A stretch of 64,000 nt of DNA, taken from contig BRON01000018.1 in NCBI GenBank assembly GCA_024345305.1, positions 806,001-870,000 of the forward strand, read 5' to 3'. A program made the translations under genes and the position numbers. The notes under the pieces were generated by a model. The model saw only the letters and a list, made by a program, of their open reading frames with translations, had not been told where the DNA came from and made no database searches. Shown in pieces: positions 35,578 to 47,589 of the stretch. Origin of the DNA: Mrakia gelida (lineage: Eukaryota > Basidiomycota > Tremellomycetes > Cystofilobasidiales > Mrakiaceae). Positions within the stretch are counted from its first letter, which is position 1, and each line of letters opens with the position of its first letter.

Positions 35578-38259
35578 CTAGGTCCACTTTTCGAAGTCTA
35601 CCGTGTAGTAGAAAGCTAGAGCGAACGACGGGGAGCAAAAGCGCGAGGGTCAGGGACGCGTCGACGAAGAGGGGAGACAAGGGCAGGAAGAACGGAGAGA
35701 ACGACTTACGAATATCTAAACTCCTCGTCACCATGGTGTTGATGACCTTCTCTGGCCCGCAGAGGAGGGAGATGAGTCGACCGACCTGGAATTGGACGGA
35801 AGGATGCACGCGAAGCGAGATCAGCGTTCGATTCGTTCGACTCGTCGCGAAGAGGGAGGAGTTTCGAACTCACGTTTGACGAAGCAGTTCCGATGAACCC
35901 GTCGGTAACTTGGCTGACGATAGTGAGATCACTGAGGGGTGAACAGACGAAGGAACGACGGGCACTGTCAGCGTGGAGAAGAAAGACGCGAAGGAAAGAG
36001 AAGGTGAACGAACCGAACGAAACCTTCCGTCGTCTCCAACCTCTCCCTCCAGCCCATCTCGTTGAAATGGCCTTGGTCGTGACCTCCTTCGGGTGTGTTT
36101 GGAGGGTCGGGGAGTTGAGCGATCTGCGAGAAACGAGATGGGAAGAGCATGGTCAGCGAAAGAAGACGCGTGGAGCGAGAGGGAGAGTCGAAGCTCACCT
36201 CGAACTCGTGATCCATCAGCACTCCACTCTTCATTTCCAGAGCGACGTGAGGCGAGTCCGACATGACGAGGAGGAGAGGTTTGAGCTGCGGAGGAGGCGG
36301 TTGCCGGCTGTCTAGAGAGCGAGAGAAGAGGGAAAGGAGAGAACGAGGAGCGTGGGGAGGAGGGAGGAGCGGAGGGAGGAGAGGGAGCATTTCTTGAGCG
36401 GCGACTGTTCGGGGAGAGCAGTATGTGTCAGCGAAACAGTCGAAGGAGTTCGCAGAGAGCGAGTAGACCACGAACCGATGAACGCCGTGAGGTTTCCTTG
36501 CCTAAAGCCTGAGTCTCCTCCTTCTCGTTCGACGTCGCCAGCCTGCTCGCCAGCTTTGTCTCCCATCCGAACTGAAGGAGCAGACCGCAATGATAATCAG
36601 ATCAGCTCATGACTAAATAGCAGAACGAGGTGAAGACAAGGACGCGACGCACTGTGAACCCCAATGCTCATCCTCTCCCTTAGGCGATGCTGCTTCGACA
36701 GAGAAGCGACCTGTAGTCGAATGATATCGCTTGGTCGCCAGAGCGCTCGAACGACAGTGCTCAGTTCCCTAAAGAGCTGTCGATAAGCCGGAAGGAGAGT
36801 CATGTCGGCAGGGAGGAGCGGCGAAGGTTCGTGGTGGTGGTGAGTCGCGTCCTCGTCTTCTTCTTCCTCAGGCGAGGTTTGGGGCTTGAACTTGTTACGC
36901 ATGTGGGTCTCAATCTCCCACATCCCGCTGCAGATCAGAGTCGAAAGACGAAGAGTCAGTGGGCGGTCTCGAAGAGGATGAACGCGTGAGAACGAGGGTG
37001 TTTTGTCGCGACTCACTTTCCACGGGAGGTTCGAATGTGATTCTGCTTCTCCCACCCATCATCTCCCACGGGATGACGTTCTCGAGTCCTCCAGTCGGGA
37101 TGGGGGACGCAGTCGATGGTGTTGGGGAGGAGGTACTGTTGGTGAACGCGTCCGGCAAGGAGGTCAGCTTGGCGAAGGAGGACATCGACAGAAGGATTGA
37201 GAGGAAGGGAAGGAATAAGACTGACCTCCAGGATGTTCACATACGTCCACTCGCGATCTGAATCTAGCAGAACGGTGTAGCCTTCCTCCTTTGCGAAAAG
37301 AGCGGCGCGAAGCTGGGTGACAGACGGAAAGGGAGCGAGCGAGGAAGGGAGGACGGAGTAAGCGAGGTCAGCGTTCTTGCGCAGGGTTTTAGATAGAAGA
37401 CAGAGCCTAGGAAGGATTCTCACGAAGATCATGTACTCGGAAGCGAATCCCCAGGCTGAAAGTAGAGGCAGAAGGTCAAGGGAGAAATCAGCTTTGTTTC
37501 GACCTCGACAAAGGAGCGAGACGTTGAGAGAGCCGTCCAGGTAAACAGCTCAAACGGGATACCGAGAGAGTGCCTCGATATCGTAGAATAACTTGGAGGC
37601 TCTGACGAAGGAGAAGCTCGAGGAAAGTAAAAGATGAGCTCGAGGGGAGGGTGAGTCCCCTTCCTTCCGAGCTCACCGACTCGGCGTCGACCTTCCCTCC
37701 CAGTATACACCCGTCTCCCTCAGAATCAACGACCTTATAGATCTGACACTCTCTCCTCTCACTCTCCAAAAGAACTTCTCGCTCTCTTCCTCCCCTCCCT
37801 GCTTCTCCAAGACGAACACTCTCGGCTCCACCTCCCTTCTTCGAGCTGTCACCTTCCCTTCTCGGCACTCCTTTCCCCCCTCTCCAAAGAACCAAAAAGA
37901 ACAGAAGTTTTCCACTCACGACCCGAGAACGTATACAGCATCGTCCTCTCACAGCTCTCCAACTCCCCTCCCGCTAGAGCATGCAACGGACTGGTTGACT
38001 CTCCTACCCCCCACCAATCGTCTCCAATCCCTCCTCCTTCCTCTCCCTCTCCATCCGAAATCCCATACCACCCTGTACTCCCTCCTCCCCCAAAAGCGCC
38101 TATAGGATCCCCCTTATGGACTGGGTAGGAGAGGATCCATCCTAGGAAGGGGAGGAGGAGGAGCAGGAGGAGGAGGGTGAGACGAGGTTTGGAGGAAGCG
38201 AGGGTGGTGAGCTTCGACCGGGGGGAGGAGAGGAGGGTGTAGAGGTGGGAGGGAGCCAT
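35578..38259 (-). CDS. GT23/FUT8-like membrane glycosyltransferase
   Basis: Eleven exons give 478 residues with consistent phase. Residues about 23-45 form a single membrane anchor (TLLLLLLLLPFLGWILSY) after a basic N terminus, which is type II Golgi topology. The luminal part has PWGFASEYMIF, then EEGYTVLLDSDREWTYVNIL, then SIGVHIRMGDKAGE (about 281-294). It continues with LLLVMSDSPHVALEM and TIVSQVTDGFIGTASSNVGR, and ends RSLDIPFYYTVDFEKWT. This order parallels alpha-1,6-fucosyltransferase FUT8 (IGVHVRRTDK, LATDDPSLL, a C-terminal SS-containing GDP-fucose loop, HSLDDIYYF). Fucose transfer is inferred, not shown. Intron 1 is unusually long (465 nt). An alternative is an uncharacterised O-fucosyltransferase-like fold. 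Confidence 0.7.
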
Positions 38260-38788
38260 CGCCCTTGGGGTGAAGAGGGACAGAGGGGGGAGAGGCGAGG
38301 AGGGAGGAGAGGAGAAGGGAGAGAGGAGGGCCTAAAAGAGAGTGAGGGAGGGTCGGATGGTGTTGGAGGACGTTCGGATGAAGGAGGAGATCTCAGGGAA
38401 GGGGATCGGGGGGCGAGGGTGTTTCACTCTCCATGTTAAGCTTTTCCATCGCATTTGGGTCAAGTCGTGGGACCAAAGATAGGGAGGGAAAAATTGCTCG
38501 TCGACATGTCCGCTTGGAAGAATTTTGGCACCGAAGCAAAGGAGGGGGGATCAAAGGGAAGGAGACGAACTTCGGTTACAATCTCGACGAATCCGACTCG
38601 CTTTTGACGCGCCTTCTTTTCGCTTCCCTGCCTCGTCCTTTCTCTCTGATCCCCACCGTACCTCCTAGATACATGTATTGTCCTTCCGAAAATCTGGCGA
38701 TCATAAAACCCAAAAACAAACTGCTCTCCCTGCCCTCTCCTCTCCCCTCCCTCCCCCCCTCTCAACTGTCCCTCCCTCCCACACCACC
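38260..38788. promoter_or_regulatory. Upstream region of the GT23-like gene
   Basis: This 529-nt spacer lies between two minus-strand genes. It is G-rich near 38260-38400 (GGAGG arrays on the + strand). No conserved exon was seen. Confidence 0.35.
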
Positions 38789-39170
38789 TCACCTCTTCCC
38801 CAACCCCTTCAAAAACACCTCCCAATCAACTCCTTCATGCGCCTGCCTCCTCAAAACCTCCATCCTCTCAGCATAACTCGCACTCTCAGCCTGGATCCAT
38901 TCCTGGAAAGCGACGGCTTCGAGCTGACGGTCCTCGAGCGCTTGGAGCTTCTCGGCGAGGGTGGGTTGGGAGGTTGATGGGGCGAGGGGCTGGGAAGGAT
39001 CTGAAGGACATGAGATGGAAATGTGGTGAGGGGTGAGCGTGAGTGGGAGGAGGGAAACAGAAAAGCGAGAGAGGAGACGAACTGGTTGAGTCAGAAGTCC
39101 ACGAGAAACCACCAGCTTCGAACTCCGGTGAAGGGGTTGGGGAGGAGCTAGGAGTAGTGAAGAAGGACAT
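38789..39170 (-). CDS. Small helical protein, 99 residues
   Basis: Two exons (39170-39083 and 39000-38789) give a protein with a Ser/Pro-rich N terminus (MSFFTTPSSSPTPSPEFEAG). One long charged helix follows (LAEKLQALEDRQLEAVAFQE, continuing WIQAESASYAERMEVLRRQA), and the end is HEGVDWEVFLKGLGKR. The helix has coiled-coil heptads, suggesting a subunit of a larger complex. I do not recognise the family. Upstream exon-like blocks (about 39316-39285 and 39430-39600) do not splice in frame with a start codon and are probably 5' UTR. Confidence 0.5.
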
Positions 39171-39915
39171 GACGGAGACTGTGGTTCGGCCAGTCACCAA
39201 CAAAAGGGAAGGTCAGTCACGTCGAGACGGTCGCGTCGTCGTTCAGCATCTTCTCGCTTGCGCGCTAGATGTGTACGCACCTTCTCGAAGCAAGTAGATG
39301 GTTGTTAGAGGCTGGAGACGAAGAAGAGCCAGACTTCCCTCGAGATCGGCTCGGAGAAACAGGGACAACAAGACTCCCCGACGCGAACCGAACCTGGCTG
39401 ACAGTCAAAGATCCGATAAATTGCTCACCGTGAGCTTCTATCTCGTCTGAAGACCAGGCTTCGACAGCCGGAGCGGGCGAGGGCACACCTTGTCGTCGGA
39501 CTAGACTCAAAGCAGAGGAGGAGGAGGCTTTCGGTCGGTCGACGCGTCGCTTGCTCGGCCACTGGATCATCTCGTTCTTTCTCGGCGCGAAGAACGGATG
39601 AGGAGAAGCAGAGCGTGCATGCATGCAGAAAGACATAGAGGAGGTATAGATGAAAAGCTCGTGAAAGAAAAGCAAGCTGAAGGAAACGACGGCGACGACG
39701 AAACGAACGAGCGAGCAAGCTGAAGAGGAGGACTGTGTGTGCGAGGAGCACAAGCGTAGGGTTGGGAAGGAAGACTAGGTCGTGAATGCAGATATACTCA
39801 GTAGCGAGTTGAAACCCAAAAGAGAGCTGAGAGAAAGAAGTCGTCGTAAAACGAGGAGAAGAAGGAAGGAAGACGGGAGGAAAACAAGACCGTCGCGCGA
39901 GCTGACTCGTCCCGC
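39171..39915. other. 5' flank of the small helical gene, with UTR-exon candidates
   Basis: Splice-like signals on the minus strand (donor GTGCGT near 39281, acceptor GTCTCCAG near 39317, donor GTGAGC near 39429) suggest a spliced 5' UTR. An upstream ATG frame (MIQWPSKRRVDRPK) does not continue into the gene. The remaining sequence separates it from the Dip1-like gene. Confidence 0.3.
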
Positions 39916-42862
39916 TCAACCGAACGTCTCCCACCCAGTCCTGATCGACTCTCCCTGTTTCTGCAACCCACCCTTCTTCGATCGATCCACCGGCGGAGGG
40001 GGAGCCTTCCTCCTCCCTGTCCGTCCGATGACTGAGCCGTGGGGAGTCGAAGGGGCGCTCGTTGAAAGGTGAGGGAGGGAGGAAGTCGACGAGGAGGGCG
40101 AGGGTGGTTCGGCTGCTAGGAGTTCGCTGGCGTAGAAAATCGGGGGTGGAGGGGATGTTGAACGGTAGGACGAGGAGATGTTTTCTTGGGAGTGGGAGGC
40201 GGTGGTGGAGTGGGAGGGACGCGACGAGGAGGAGTGGGAAGGCTGGGTGTGGGTTGCTTCTGCTGCTGCTGCTGCGTGATGGGTTTGGTGGGAGCGGAAG
40301 GAGGCTGAGGAGGCTGGGCGGGGAGGTGGGGATCGATGTCGCCGGGGAGGGGAGAAGGGTGGGTGAGAGTGGTGATGGCCGTTGGTGGACGAAGGGACGT
40401 CGTCTTGATGGACTGTGACGACGAGATCCGGAGTTAACGGAGGGAGTGTCGAGGCGAACGGTAGCGGTTTCCCTTCCGTGACGTCTTCCAGCGAGTTCAC
40501 TCTCCCATCATCCTCCCCAGCAGATGACCTCCCCAGCTGACTCCCTCCAGGAGTTCCATCCACCCACGACCAACGATCTCCCGACGTCGTCTTCCTCCTC
40601 GTCCTCGCCTCGGCCACGACGTCTAAACTCGCCAAACTCTCTCCCCCAGGTCCGTTCCCTAGGTTCAACCCTCGTAGCCCGTTCAGCGCTCGATCCTCCA
40701 AGCTCCGACTGGTGAATCCTGATCCGACTGGACTCCCTCCTCCTCCGTCCGATTCGCTGTAGGAATCGATAGAGGAGATGCACCACTCTCCTGAGAGACA
40801 CCGATCGACGAGTCGTTTGGTGGTGGGAGTGATTTCTCGGATGTTGTAAGGGTTGGCGATGAGGGAGCGAAGGACGCGAAGGAGATGAGGTCGTTTGTAG
40901 GGGACCGTTCGAAGTTGGGTGTTGGTGAGGAGGGGATGGAGGACTCGGAGGTAGGTGTGACGGAGCTGTCGATGGGAAGCAGACAGCGAGAGAGAGTTAG
41001 CTGAGAAGAGGCGAGGCGAGCTCGAGGAAGATAAGAGAGAAGGGACGAACAGCTTCACTCTCCTCGGGGAGATCCGACAGCTCTCGAATGAAGACGTCGA
41101 CGAGGACCTTGAGATCGTTGGTGTAGAAGTACTCCTTCGTGCCGGACGTGGTAAAGAGGAGGTAGAGGATCTTGAGAATGAGTAGCTGCATGCAGAGATC
41201 CTCCGGTGTCGCCTCTGCAAAACGGAAGAACCGCGACGCGATCAGCTCCCACCTTCCCTTTCCTTCCCTCATCCGGGTGCATTGCCTCCCTTCGAGACCA
41301 CAAGATCAGACAGGTACTCACCGGCTCTGTTCAGCATGAAGATCATGTTCTCCCCGAACGTCTTGCTCGCTCCCAGCCGGCGTAGCAGAACGACGAGAAC
41401 TCGATTCGCCCTCTTGGCCTCTCCTGCTCCTTCGACCGGAGTAGCGGTCGACGAGCCAGCTGGCGCCTTCCCCTTGTCGACCGAGCGAGAGGAGTGATGG
41501 TGATGATGGTGTTTGTGAGGGACGGAAGGGTCGTGGTGGTGGTGATGAGATGTAGAGGTGGAGGCCGAGGAGGAAGGAGGAGCGAGAGTTGCGACCATGA
41601 ATTGCTCGTTCAGCGCGACCTGCGAAAGAAGGAAGCTCGTCAGCTCTCGAACGAGCCAGAGAAGAAGGAAGAGATGAACGAACTATGAGCTTGATGAGAG
41701 CGTAGTTCAAAGTCTCGTCGTCCAAGAGTCTCGTCCGTTCGACCAGCTCGAACATGTGGTCGATGAACTGCTCGTCGAAGGTGTCTGCGAGGGTCGCAGG
41801 GACGAAGTCAGCTCGTCTCGAACCTCAGCGTCCAATTCGAGGCTGCGAAGCTACTCACCTAGATCTCCCAGCTCCAACTTTTGAACCCTGCACACCTCGT
41901 ACATCAGAGTCGTCGCAGGAGTTCGAAGTTTGGCCTCGACCGGGATGTCGGAGAGGAGTTGATGAGGACGCTGCGACGACGAGAGCAAGCCGCAAGAGAT
42001 CAGCTCTGTTTCCTCAGCTAGACAAACGAGCTCGTAGGAAAGGCCTACTCACATCTTCGCAGTCCGACCAAAGCGTCTCCATCATCCCAGGCCAGAGCTT
42101 CCTCCAGATGGCGAGGTTTCGGTACAGCGCCGGAGAACGATGACCGTACTTGATGAGGAGCGTGTAAACGATGTAGAGACCACTTGAGGAGACGTTCTGA
42201 TGAAGCAGACGAAGGAGAAAGGTCAGTTTCGTGTCGAGAGGTGGAAGCGAAGAAGCGAGCAGCTCCAGACCAGGCAGGAGGAGGGAAGGAAGGGAGGAGA
42301 GCTGAGCTGAGCTCGAGCATCGAGCCGAATCGAACTCACTTTGGTCGCCTCCTTCACGATCAGATCCAGCATCCTCGTCGAATGAAACTTGAACAGCACC
42401 GATGCCAAGATCATCTCGAGAGCTCTATCGAGCTGAAGAGGAGCAAGAAGGTAGTCATCTAGCAGCAAGAACCGAATCGAATCGAAGGTCAGTCAGCGGT
42501 CCCCTGCTCACTTGGCGAGGTCCCCTTCTTCTTGTTTGCAGCACTCACAGAGGTACTCGGCGCAAAACTTGATACAGGTACACATCGACCGATCCAGTTG
42601 ATCGAGAGTGGGTCGTTTGGGAATACGGAGGATGTCTTCCAGCTCTGTTATTGTGAGAGGGGGAGGGGAGGGAGATCGAGGGAAGGAAGGGAAGGGAAGG
42701 AAGAGCGAGGTCAGCTCCTTCCTTTCCTACTTGAGAGAGCTTCTTTCCGTCCTTCTGTCCTCAGTTCCTCGCTCTTGAAGCCACGATGGACGAGTACTTA
42801 CCTGACCAGAACTGGCTGGAATCCGCGATATGCCACTCGAGTTCTTCCCATCCTGAACTCAT
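39916..42862 (-). CDS. Dip1/SPIN90/Ldb17-like Arp2/3 activator
   Basis: Nine exons give 714 residues. The SPIN90/Ldb17 armadillo-like domain fills the first half. Visible blocks are [40 protein letters not shown], then [20 protein letters not shown] and [14 protein letters not shown]. In S. pombe Dip1 this domain activates Arp2/3 complex without a pre-existing filament, seeding the first linear actin filament of endocytic patches. A histidine-rich insert ([18 protein letters not shown]) interrupts the domain. The C-terminal 300 residues are Ser/Pro-rich, with an alanine run and a [10 protein letters not shown] proline motif that could bind SH3 domains. The start at 42862 ([19 protein letters not shown]) is fixed by splice phase. 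Confidence 0.82.
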
Positions 42863-43298
42863 TCACGTTTCGTCCGACGTCGACTCTGTTCGTTGAGAAT
42901 GAGAAGTAGAGAGCTTGAGCTTGAGCTTGAAGAGTCGAGCCGGTCGTTATTCGTTGAGAGGGTTGAGAGGGTCCTGATACAGTGGAAGGGAGGTGGCGCT
43001 GGAGAAAAGCCGACCTGAGAAAGGAGAAGGGAGAAGGAGAAGGGGAGGAGAGAAGGTCACTGTTTGAGGACGGAGACCAACGTCGCTCGCCGCCCGAAGA
43101 AAGGGCGTCATTTCGAGAAGGAAGCGAATCGAGAGGAAAACTTGCGGGGAGGGAAACATCGAGAGAAGAAGAATCATCGTTATCGAGTGAGAAAGGTCGT
43201 CAAAGTCAAAGAAAAGGTCTAAAAGTACAGCAAGCATCTCGAGACTCGAATCAATCCTCCGACGCGTTCCCCTCCCTTCCTTCCTGTCCTAGCCTCCC
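42863..43298. other. Upstream region of the Dip1-like gene
   Basis: 436 nt lie between two minus-strand genes. They are purine-rich (GAGAAGG repeats near 43015-43055). No exon was recognised. Confidence 0.35.
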
Positions 43299-44523
43299 TC
43301 AAACCGCCAACCCAGCAGGGGAGAAATCCCACTCCCTCTCTCTCCCTCCAATCGAAGCTCGTCTCAGCCAAGTAGGAGCGGTCCATTCGCTGACTTCAGG
43401 CGCGACCGTCGCCGAGGTAACTGGAGGAGGAGGAGGAGGTTCGATCTGAGCCGATGGAGGAGCCCACGAAGGAGGGGACCATTCTCTGACGAGGCTGGAA
43501 GGAGTGGTGTCGTGATGGGGAGGTGGTTGAGGGAGTACGTCGGAGATTCCGAAGGAGGGAGGGAAGAAGTGGTCCTGGATGAGGAGAGACGACGCGTCGG
43601 GGAAACGGGGCGAACGTCAGTTTGGGTGGAGCTGCGTGATGCAGAGGCAGGAACGGAGGTCGAGGTCCCTCGAGAGTGCTACGACAGTGGGCGAAGATCA
43701 AGAAAGGAAGATGGACGAACCTTCGTCGCGAAGTCCGCCTTCGCGTCGACATGCCCAACCTTCGACCAGGCTGGAGCCTCCCATTCCCAATCACCCTTCC
43801 TCTCGCCCATCTCCATCACCAGATCCATTCGACTATCCATCGCAACCTTTGCCTTCTTCTGAGCAGAGGGAGAAGGTTTGGGAGCCCAAGACGGAGGGTT
43901 CCACTCGTTCAGTCGATCGACGACGTTGCTTGGGGACGACGCTGAGTTCGCGACCTTCGAGCGAGACTCCGTTGCCCAGGAGGGAGGAGACCAGTCGGAA
44001 CTGAGTGCGAGGTTGCTCAAGATGGGAGGAAGGGAGGAAGTACGGAGAGATGGTGATTGGGGAGGGGAGTGCAAGGGAGTTGGACCGTGGGAGCGATTGA
44101 GGAGGAGCCAGCCGTCTTCTTCTTCTTGGGCTTCGTGGTTCATCTATTGGAGAGTTGAGAGGGATATAATCAGCTCACGGACACAGCTGGAAGGAAAGAA
44201 AGACAGGGGCGAGATGGAAGAGTGGACGCACGGCGGTCGACGCTTCCATCGCCAGAACGAGCTCTTTGGCAAGACCAGATCTTCCGAGGTGAGCTTGAGG
44301 GACTGAGCCTCGAGGCACAGCGAGAGCGTGGAGCTTCTGCTCGACGAAGGTATCAGAGCGTCAGACAGAGAGAAAGGGAAGAGGTGGAAGGAGAGGGCGC
44401 TGCTGACCTTGAGAGTAGGGAGGGAGAGTCGAGATCTGTGCGCGAAGAGAGGAGGAAGAGGCAGAAATGAGCTTGAGAACGCGGAGAGAGAGGACAGTCT
44501 AGATCTTACAGTTCAGCTTGCAT
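43299..44523 (-). CDS. Orphan protein with repeated W-P-P-S-W motifs
   Basis: Five exons (44523-44510, 44435-44408, 44336-44232, 44143-43721, 43574-43299) join in phase to give 281 residues. The N terminus MQAELSRLSLPTLKKLHALA and GRSGLAKELVLAMEAS reads as two or three helices, loosely like a SAP-type fold. The rest is disordered, but a tryptophan motif recurs: DWSPPSWA (about 99), EWNPPSWA (about 129), WEAPAWS (about 170), EWSPPSWA (about 221) and EWTAPTWL (about 253). I know no family with this pattern. It looks like a multivalent short linear motif for one partner. Exon 1 is only 14 nt. It is divergent from the coiled-coil gene. Confidence 0.6.
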
Positions 44524-44873
44524 CTTTGATTGTTGTGGTTGGAGGGGAGAGGAGGGAAAGGGAGGGCAAGGGAGCAAGGGAGGGAGAGAGGGTCATGAGG
44601 TGAGCTCGAGCTCGATCTCCCTTTTCGACACCGAGCTCTCGCAAAGGCTTGTCTGCGACTGGCTCAAATTTTCTGGGTGAGGTGGAGGGACGATCCATCT
44701 ATCCAACAATCACATCTCCTCGTCGAAAATCCTCTCGAAAGACGAGCCGACGAGCACCTTCCGGATCAGACCATGGCCTGCGCAAAGTCGAGCGAGCTCA
44801 TCGCCTGCCTCGATCCGTGTTCTCACCTCAAACCTTCACCATCCATCCAGCTTCCCTTTCCAGAATCACTACC
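44524..44873. promoter_or_regulatory. Divergent promoter, W-motif gene / coiled-coil gene
   Basis: This is 350 nt between divergent starts. It holds GGGAGG arrays on one side and a CT-rich leader on the other. A short + frame (44677-44886) is not conserved in type and is read as leader. Confidence 0.4.
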
Positions 44874-47279
44874 ATGGCCTCTCTGAGTACTCCCGACCCT
44901 CTCGATACCGATTCGTGAGTGGTTCATCGATGCCGGGACTCGCAAACGACGGATGAAGCATTGCTGACGTTCGTCCTCCTCCTCTCGCATCCCTCTCTTG
45001 TCTTCCCTCCATCTCCCCGCTCGTTACAGAGTCCCAAACTCCCCTGCAGTCAGTTCGACTCTTCATCGAAACTCGCCTCCATTCTTCATCCCCCTAACTC
45101 CCGTTTCTTGCTTGAAACAGAACGATCTCGAAACCCCTTCTCCGGCCACCGTCCAGTTCACCTCTCCTCCCCCTCCTCCTCGGTCTTCTCTCATGGCTCG
45201 CTTCTTCTCCAAACCATCCACGAACGCCGAACAAGAATCCATCAAGGACTCCTCTAGTAGAGCATCCAGCGAGTCTGACGCCGACGAGTCATGGGTTCTG
45301 GCTGGGAAGAAGGAGATGGACGAGTCGAGCGGAGGAGGAGGAGACAAGGTGGTCGAGGAGTCGAAGGTCGACGAGGTCCTTGTTCAGGTGAGCCCTTCAA
45401 ATTCTTGTCCGGAACCAACCTCTTCACAAGCTTCCTAGATGTGCAGCGCTAGTTGATGCCTCGCGGGGATATATGCGAAGGAGGTAGGGAGGGGAGGAGG
45501 TGCATGCTCTCAGGCTCAGCCTCGCGACCTTCTCCTTATCTCCTTCTCCTGCTTTCCTCCTTCCTCATCCGGCGAGCCCTCGATCTCGAGACCTCTCGCT
45601 GAACTTCCCTTGCTTTCTTCTTACCTACAGAGGCTCTACTCTCATCCCCTACCCAACGGACTCGATCTTGAGATGGATATCTTCACGTCCAACGTCGAAC
45701 ACAAGCTTCGACTTCAGTCGTCCCTTCAACAGTCGTTCGAGATGTCCATCGACGAGCGATTCTCTAGCTTGAAGGAAGAAATCAAGAGGGATGTCGAGAA
45801 AGATATGAGAGTACGTACCTTTCTCACCTCTAGTGCGAAATGAACGAGAATGCGAGACTCATGTCGTGTTGCTTTCTTGCTTCAGGTTCTCGCGAACGAA
45901 GAAATCAAGGCCGCTCTCGCTCTCACCCAGAAGTCCTTCATCATCCAACTCGAGAGTGTTCGATCTTCGAATGCCAAGCAAATCCAGGATCTCGAGGCCA
46001 CGATCAAGTCGCTTGTCTCACAGAAGGTGCGTCTGTTAAAGGATCCGAACGCGTCAACAATCAACGAGACGAAGCTCACCGCTCCTCATCCTCTTTCTCC
46101 CTTTCAGACCCATCCCTCCAACGAACTCTCCATCCCAGGAATCGCACCTCGTCACACCACACCCCTCGAAACTCCCTCTCCCCTCTTCTTCGCCGACTCT
46201 GCTCCTCAAGCCGAAGTCAAATCCAAGACGAAGGTCGTTCACACCATCGCTCCATCGGTCCCTCACACCCTCTCCGAGCAACTCACCTCCCTCCTCCTCC
46301 GCCACTCTCCCTCCCTCCTCTCCACCTCCCTCACCCATCCACAAGCTCACCACCTAGCAGCCTTCACCCTCGTCACCTCCATCCTCGACCTTCCTCTCTT
46401 CATCCAACCCCTCCTCGCCGACGACGCGTCAAACTCCACCGACCCCATCAAGATCGTCGTACAAGCCTTCTTCCAAGAAGCCATCTACTCCAAACCAGAA
46501 CTCATGGATCGATGGGCCAACCTCTTCCAAACCCTTGTGGATCAACTCGCTCCCAGGCTCGGGGAGAAAAGGAAGTTCGTCGTCCGATTCAAGGGAGGAC
46601 CTCTCGTTCTCGACGGAGTTGGAGTCGTCAAGCTCTTCCTCGAACAGGAATGTCAAGCAGGGTTCAACGATCGAGACGCTCCTTTCCCTTCTCACCACTA
46701 CCTCGAACGACTCCTCCCGGGGACAGGAACGGACCCTCTCATCCCTTTCATCGCTCAGCTCTTCCTCTCCGAACCAGAACAGCTCGTCTCGGAGGAGTTC
46801 GTCGAACGAGTCGCCGCTCATCTTGCGAGGGATGCTTCGAGCAACCCTTCGTCGGATGTTCAGGCGCTTTGGGAGCTGTTGAGCTCGGGGGTGGGTGCGA
46901 GGTTGGAGAAGGCTGGAGCGTTGTGGTCGGTTTGGGCTGGGGTCGAGGAGAGGAAGAAGAGGTGGGAGGAGTCTAGAACTGTTGATGTTGGTGAGGAGAG
47001 GAAGTGGATGAAGGGCAGTGAGGAGATGGTTTGGGTGATGGAGGGTGGGAAGGAAGTGAAGATTCCAGAGAGACAGAGAGTCATCCCTGAGGTGCGTTGG
47101 ATTCTCGTCGGGATCGTCGTCGCGTGGTTCGACGAAGCTGACTTCGACGCGTCTTCTTCTCGTCCCAGAAACTCATCCGACTGCGAGAGTCGGGATGGTC
47201 GAGGGAGCTTGCTCTTCAGATGAGCGCTCAGCTGAAGCCGGTGAAGATGATGAGGCTGGAGGCTGCTGGGGAGTGGTGA
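44874..47279 (+). CDS. Orphan coiled-coil protein, 604 residues
   Basis: Six exons join in phase. Residues 1-133 are Ser/Pro-rich with acidic patches (SSESDADESWVLAGKKEMDE). Exons 3-4 (about 134-240) form long charged helices (MSIDERFSSLKEEIKRDVEK, then LTQKSFIIQLESVRSSNAKQ) with clear coiled-coil heptads. Exon 5 encodes a helical globular domain (for example QLTSLLLRHSPSLLSTSLTH, WANLFQTLVDQLAPRLGEKR and VKLFLEQECQAGFN), and the protein ends VKMMRLEAAGEW. I do not recognise the family. Basidiomycete-specific scaffold proteins often look like this, but that is inference. It is convergent with the aldo-keto reductase. Confidence 0.6.
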
Positions 47280-47589
47280 GTAGGTCGTTCGGTTCTCGTT
47301 CTCGTTTTCGTTCGTTGTACTTCGCATTTCGTTTCGCTCGTTCTCGGTGTTGTATTCTTCTCCTACGTACATATGTCTTCTGTTCGTTTCTTGATCCGTC
47401 AGTTGTAGTAACGAATGGCTTTTGTTGGACCCTGGTTCATAGAAAGTGAGCAAGACGAACGAAGTCTCGACTCGCGCGAGTCAAAAGTCGGACCGTCGTT
47501 CTCTTTGAACGTCATATTTACGGGACCTTGCTGCTGAGAGCGTATATCATCAACCCCCACTAGCTACCTATGAAGTCGTGCTGCACCCC
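47280..47589. other. Convergent spacer
   Basis: This 310-nt spacer holds the 3' flanks of two convergent genes. It has a TC- and T-rich stretch near 47300-47350. Nothing else was seen. Confidence 0.35.

Noticed and set aside
41470..41570. His-codon run that looks like a tandem repeat
   Set aside because: It is coding low complexity (poly-His insert) in the Dip1-like gene, not a DNA repeat of separate interest.
45840..46976. 378-codon plus-strand frame overlapping the coiled-coil gene
   Set aside because: It is an out-of-frame reading of exons 4-5. The chosen frame keeps helices and splice phase.
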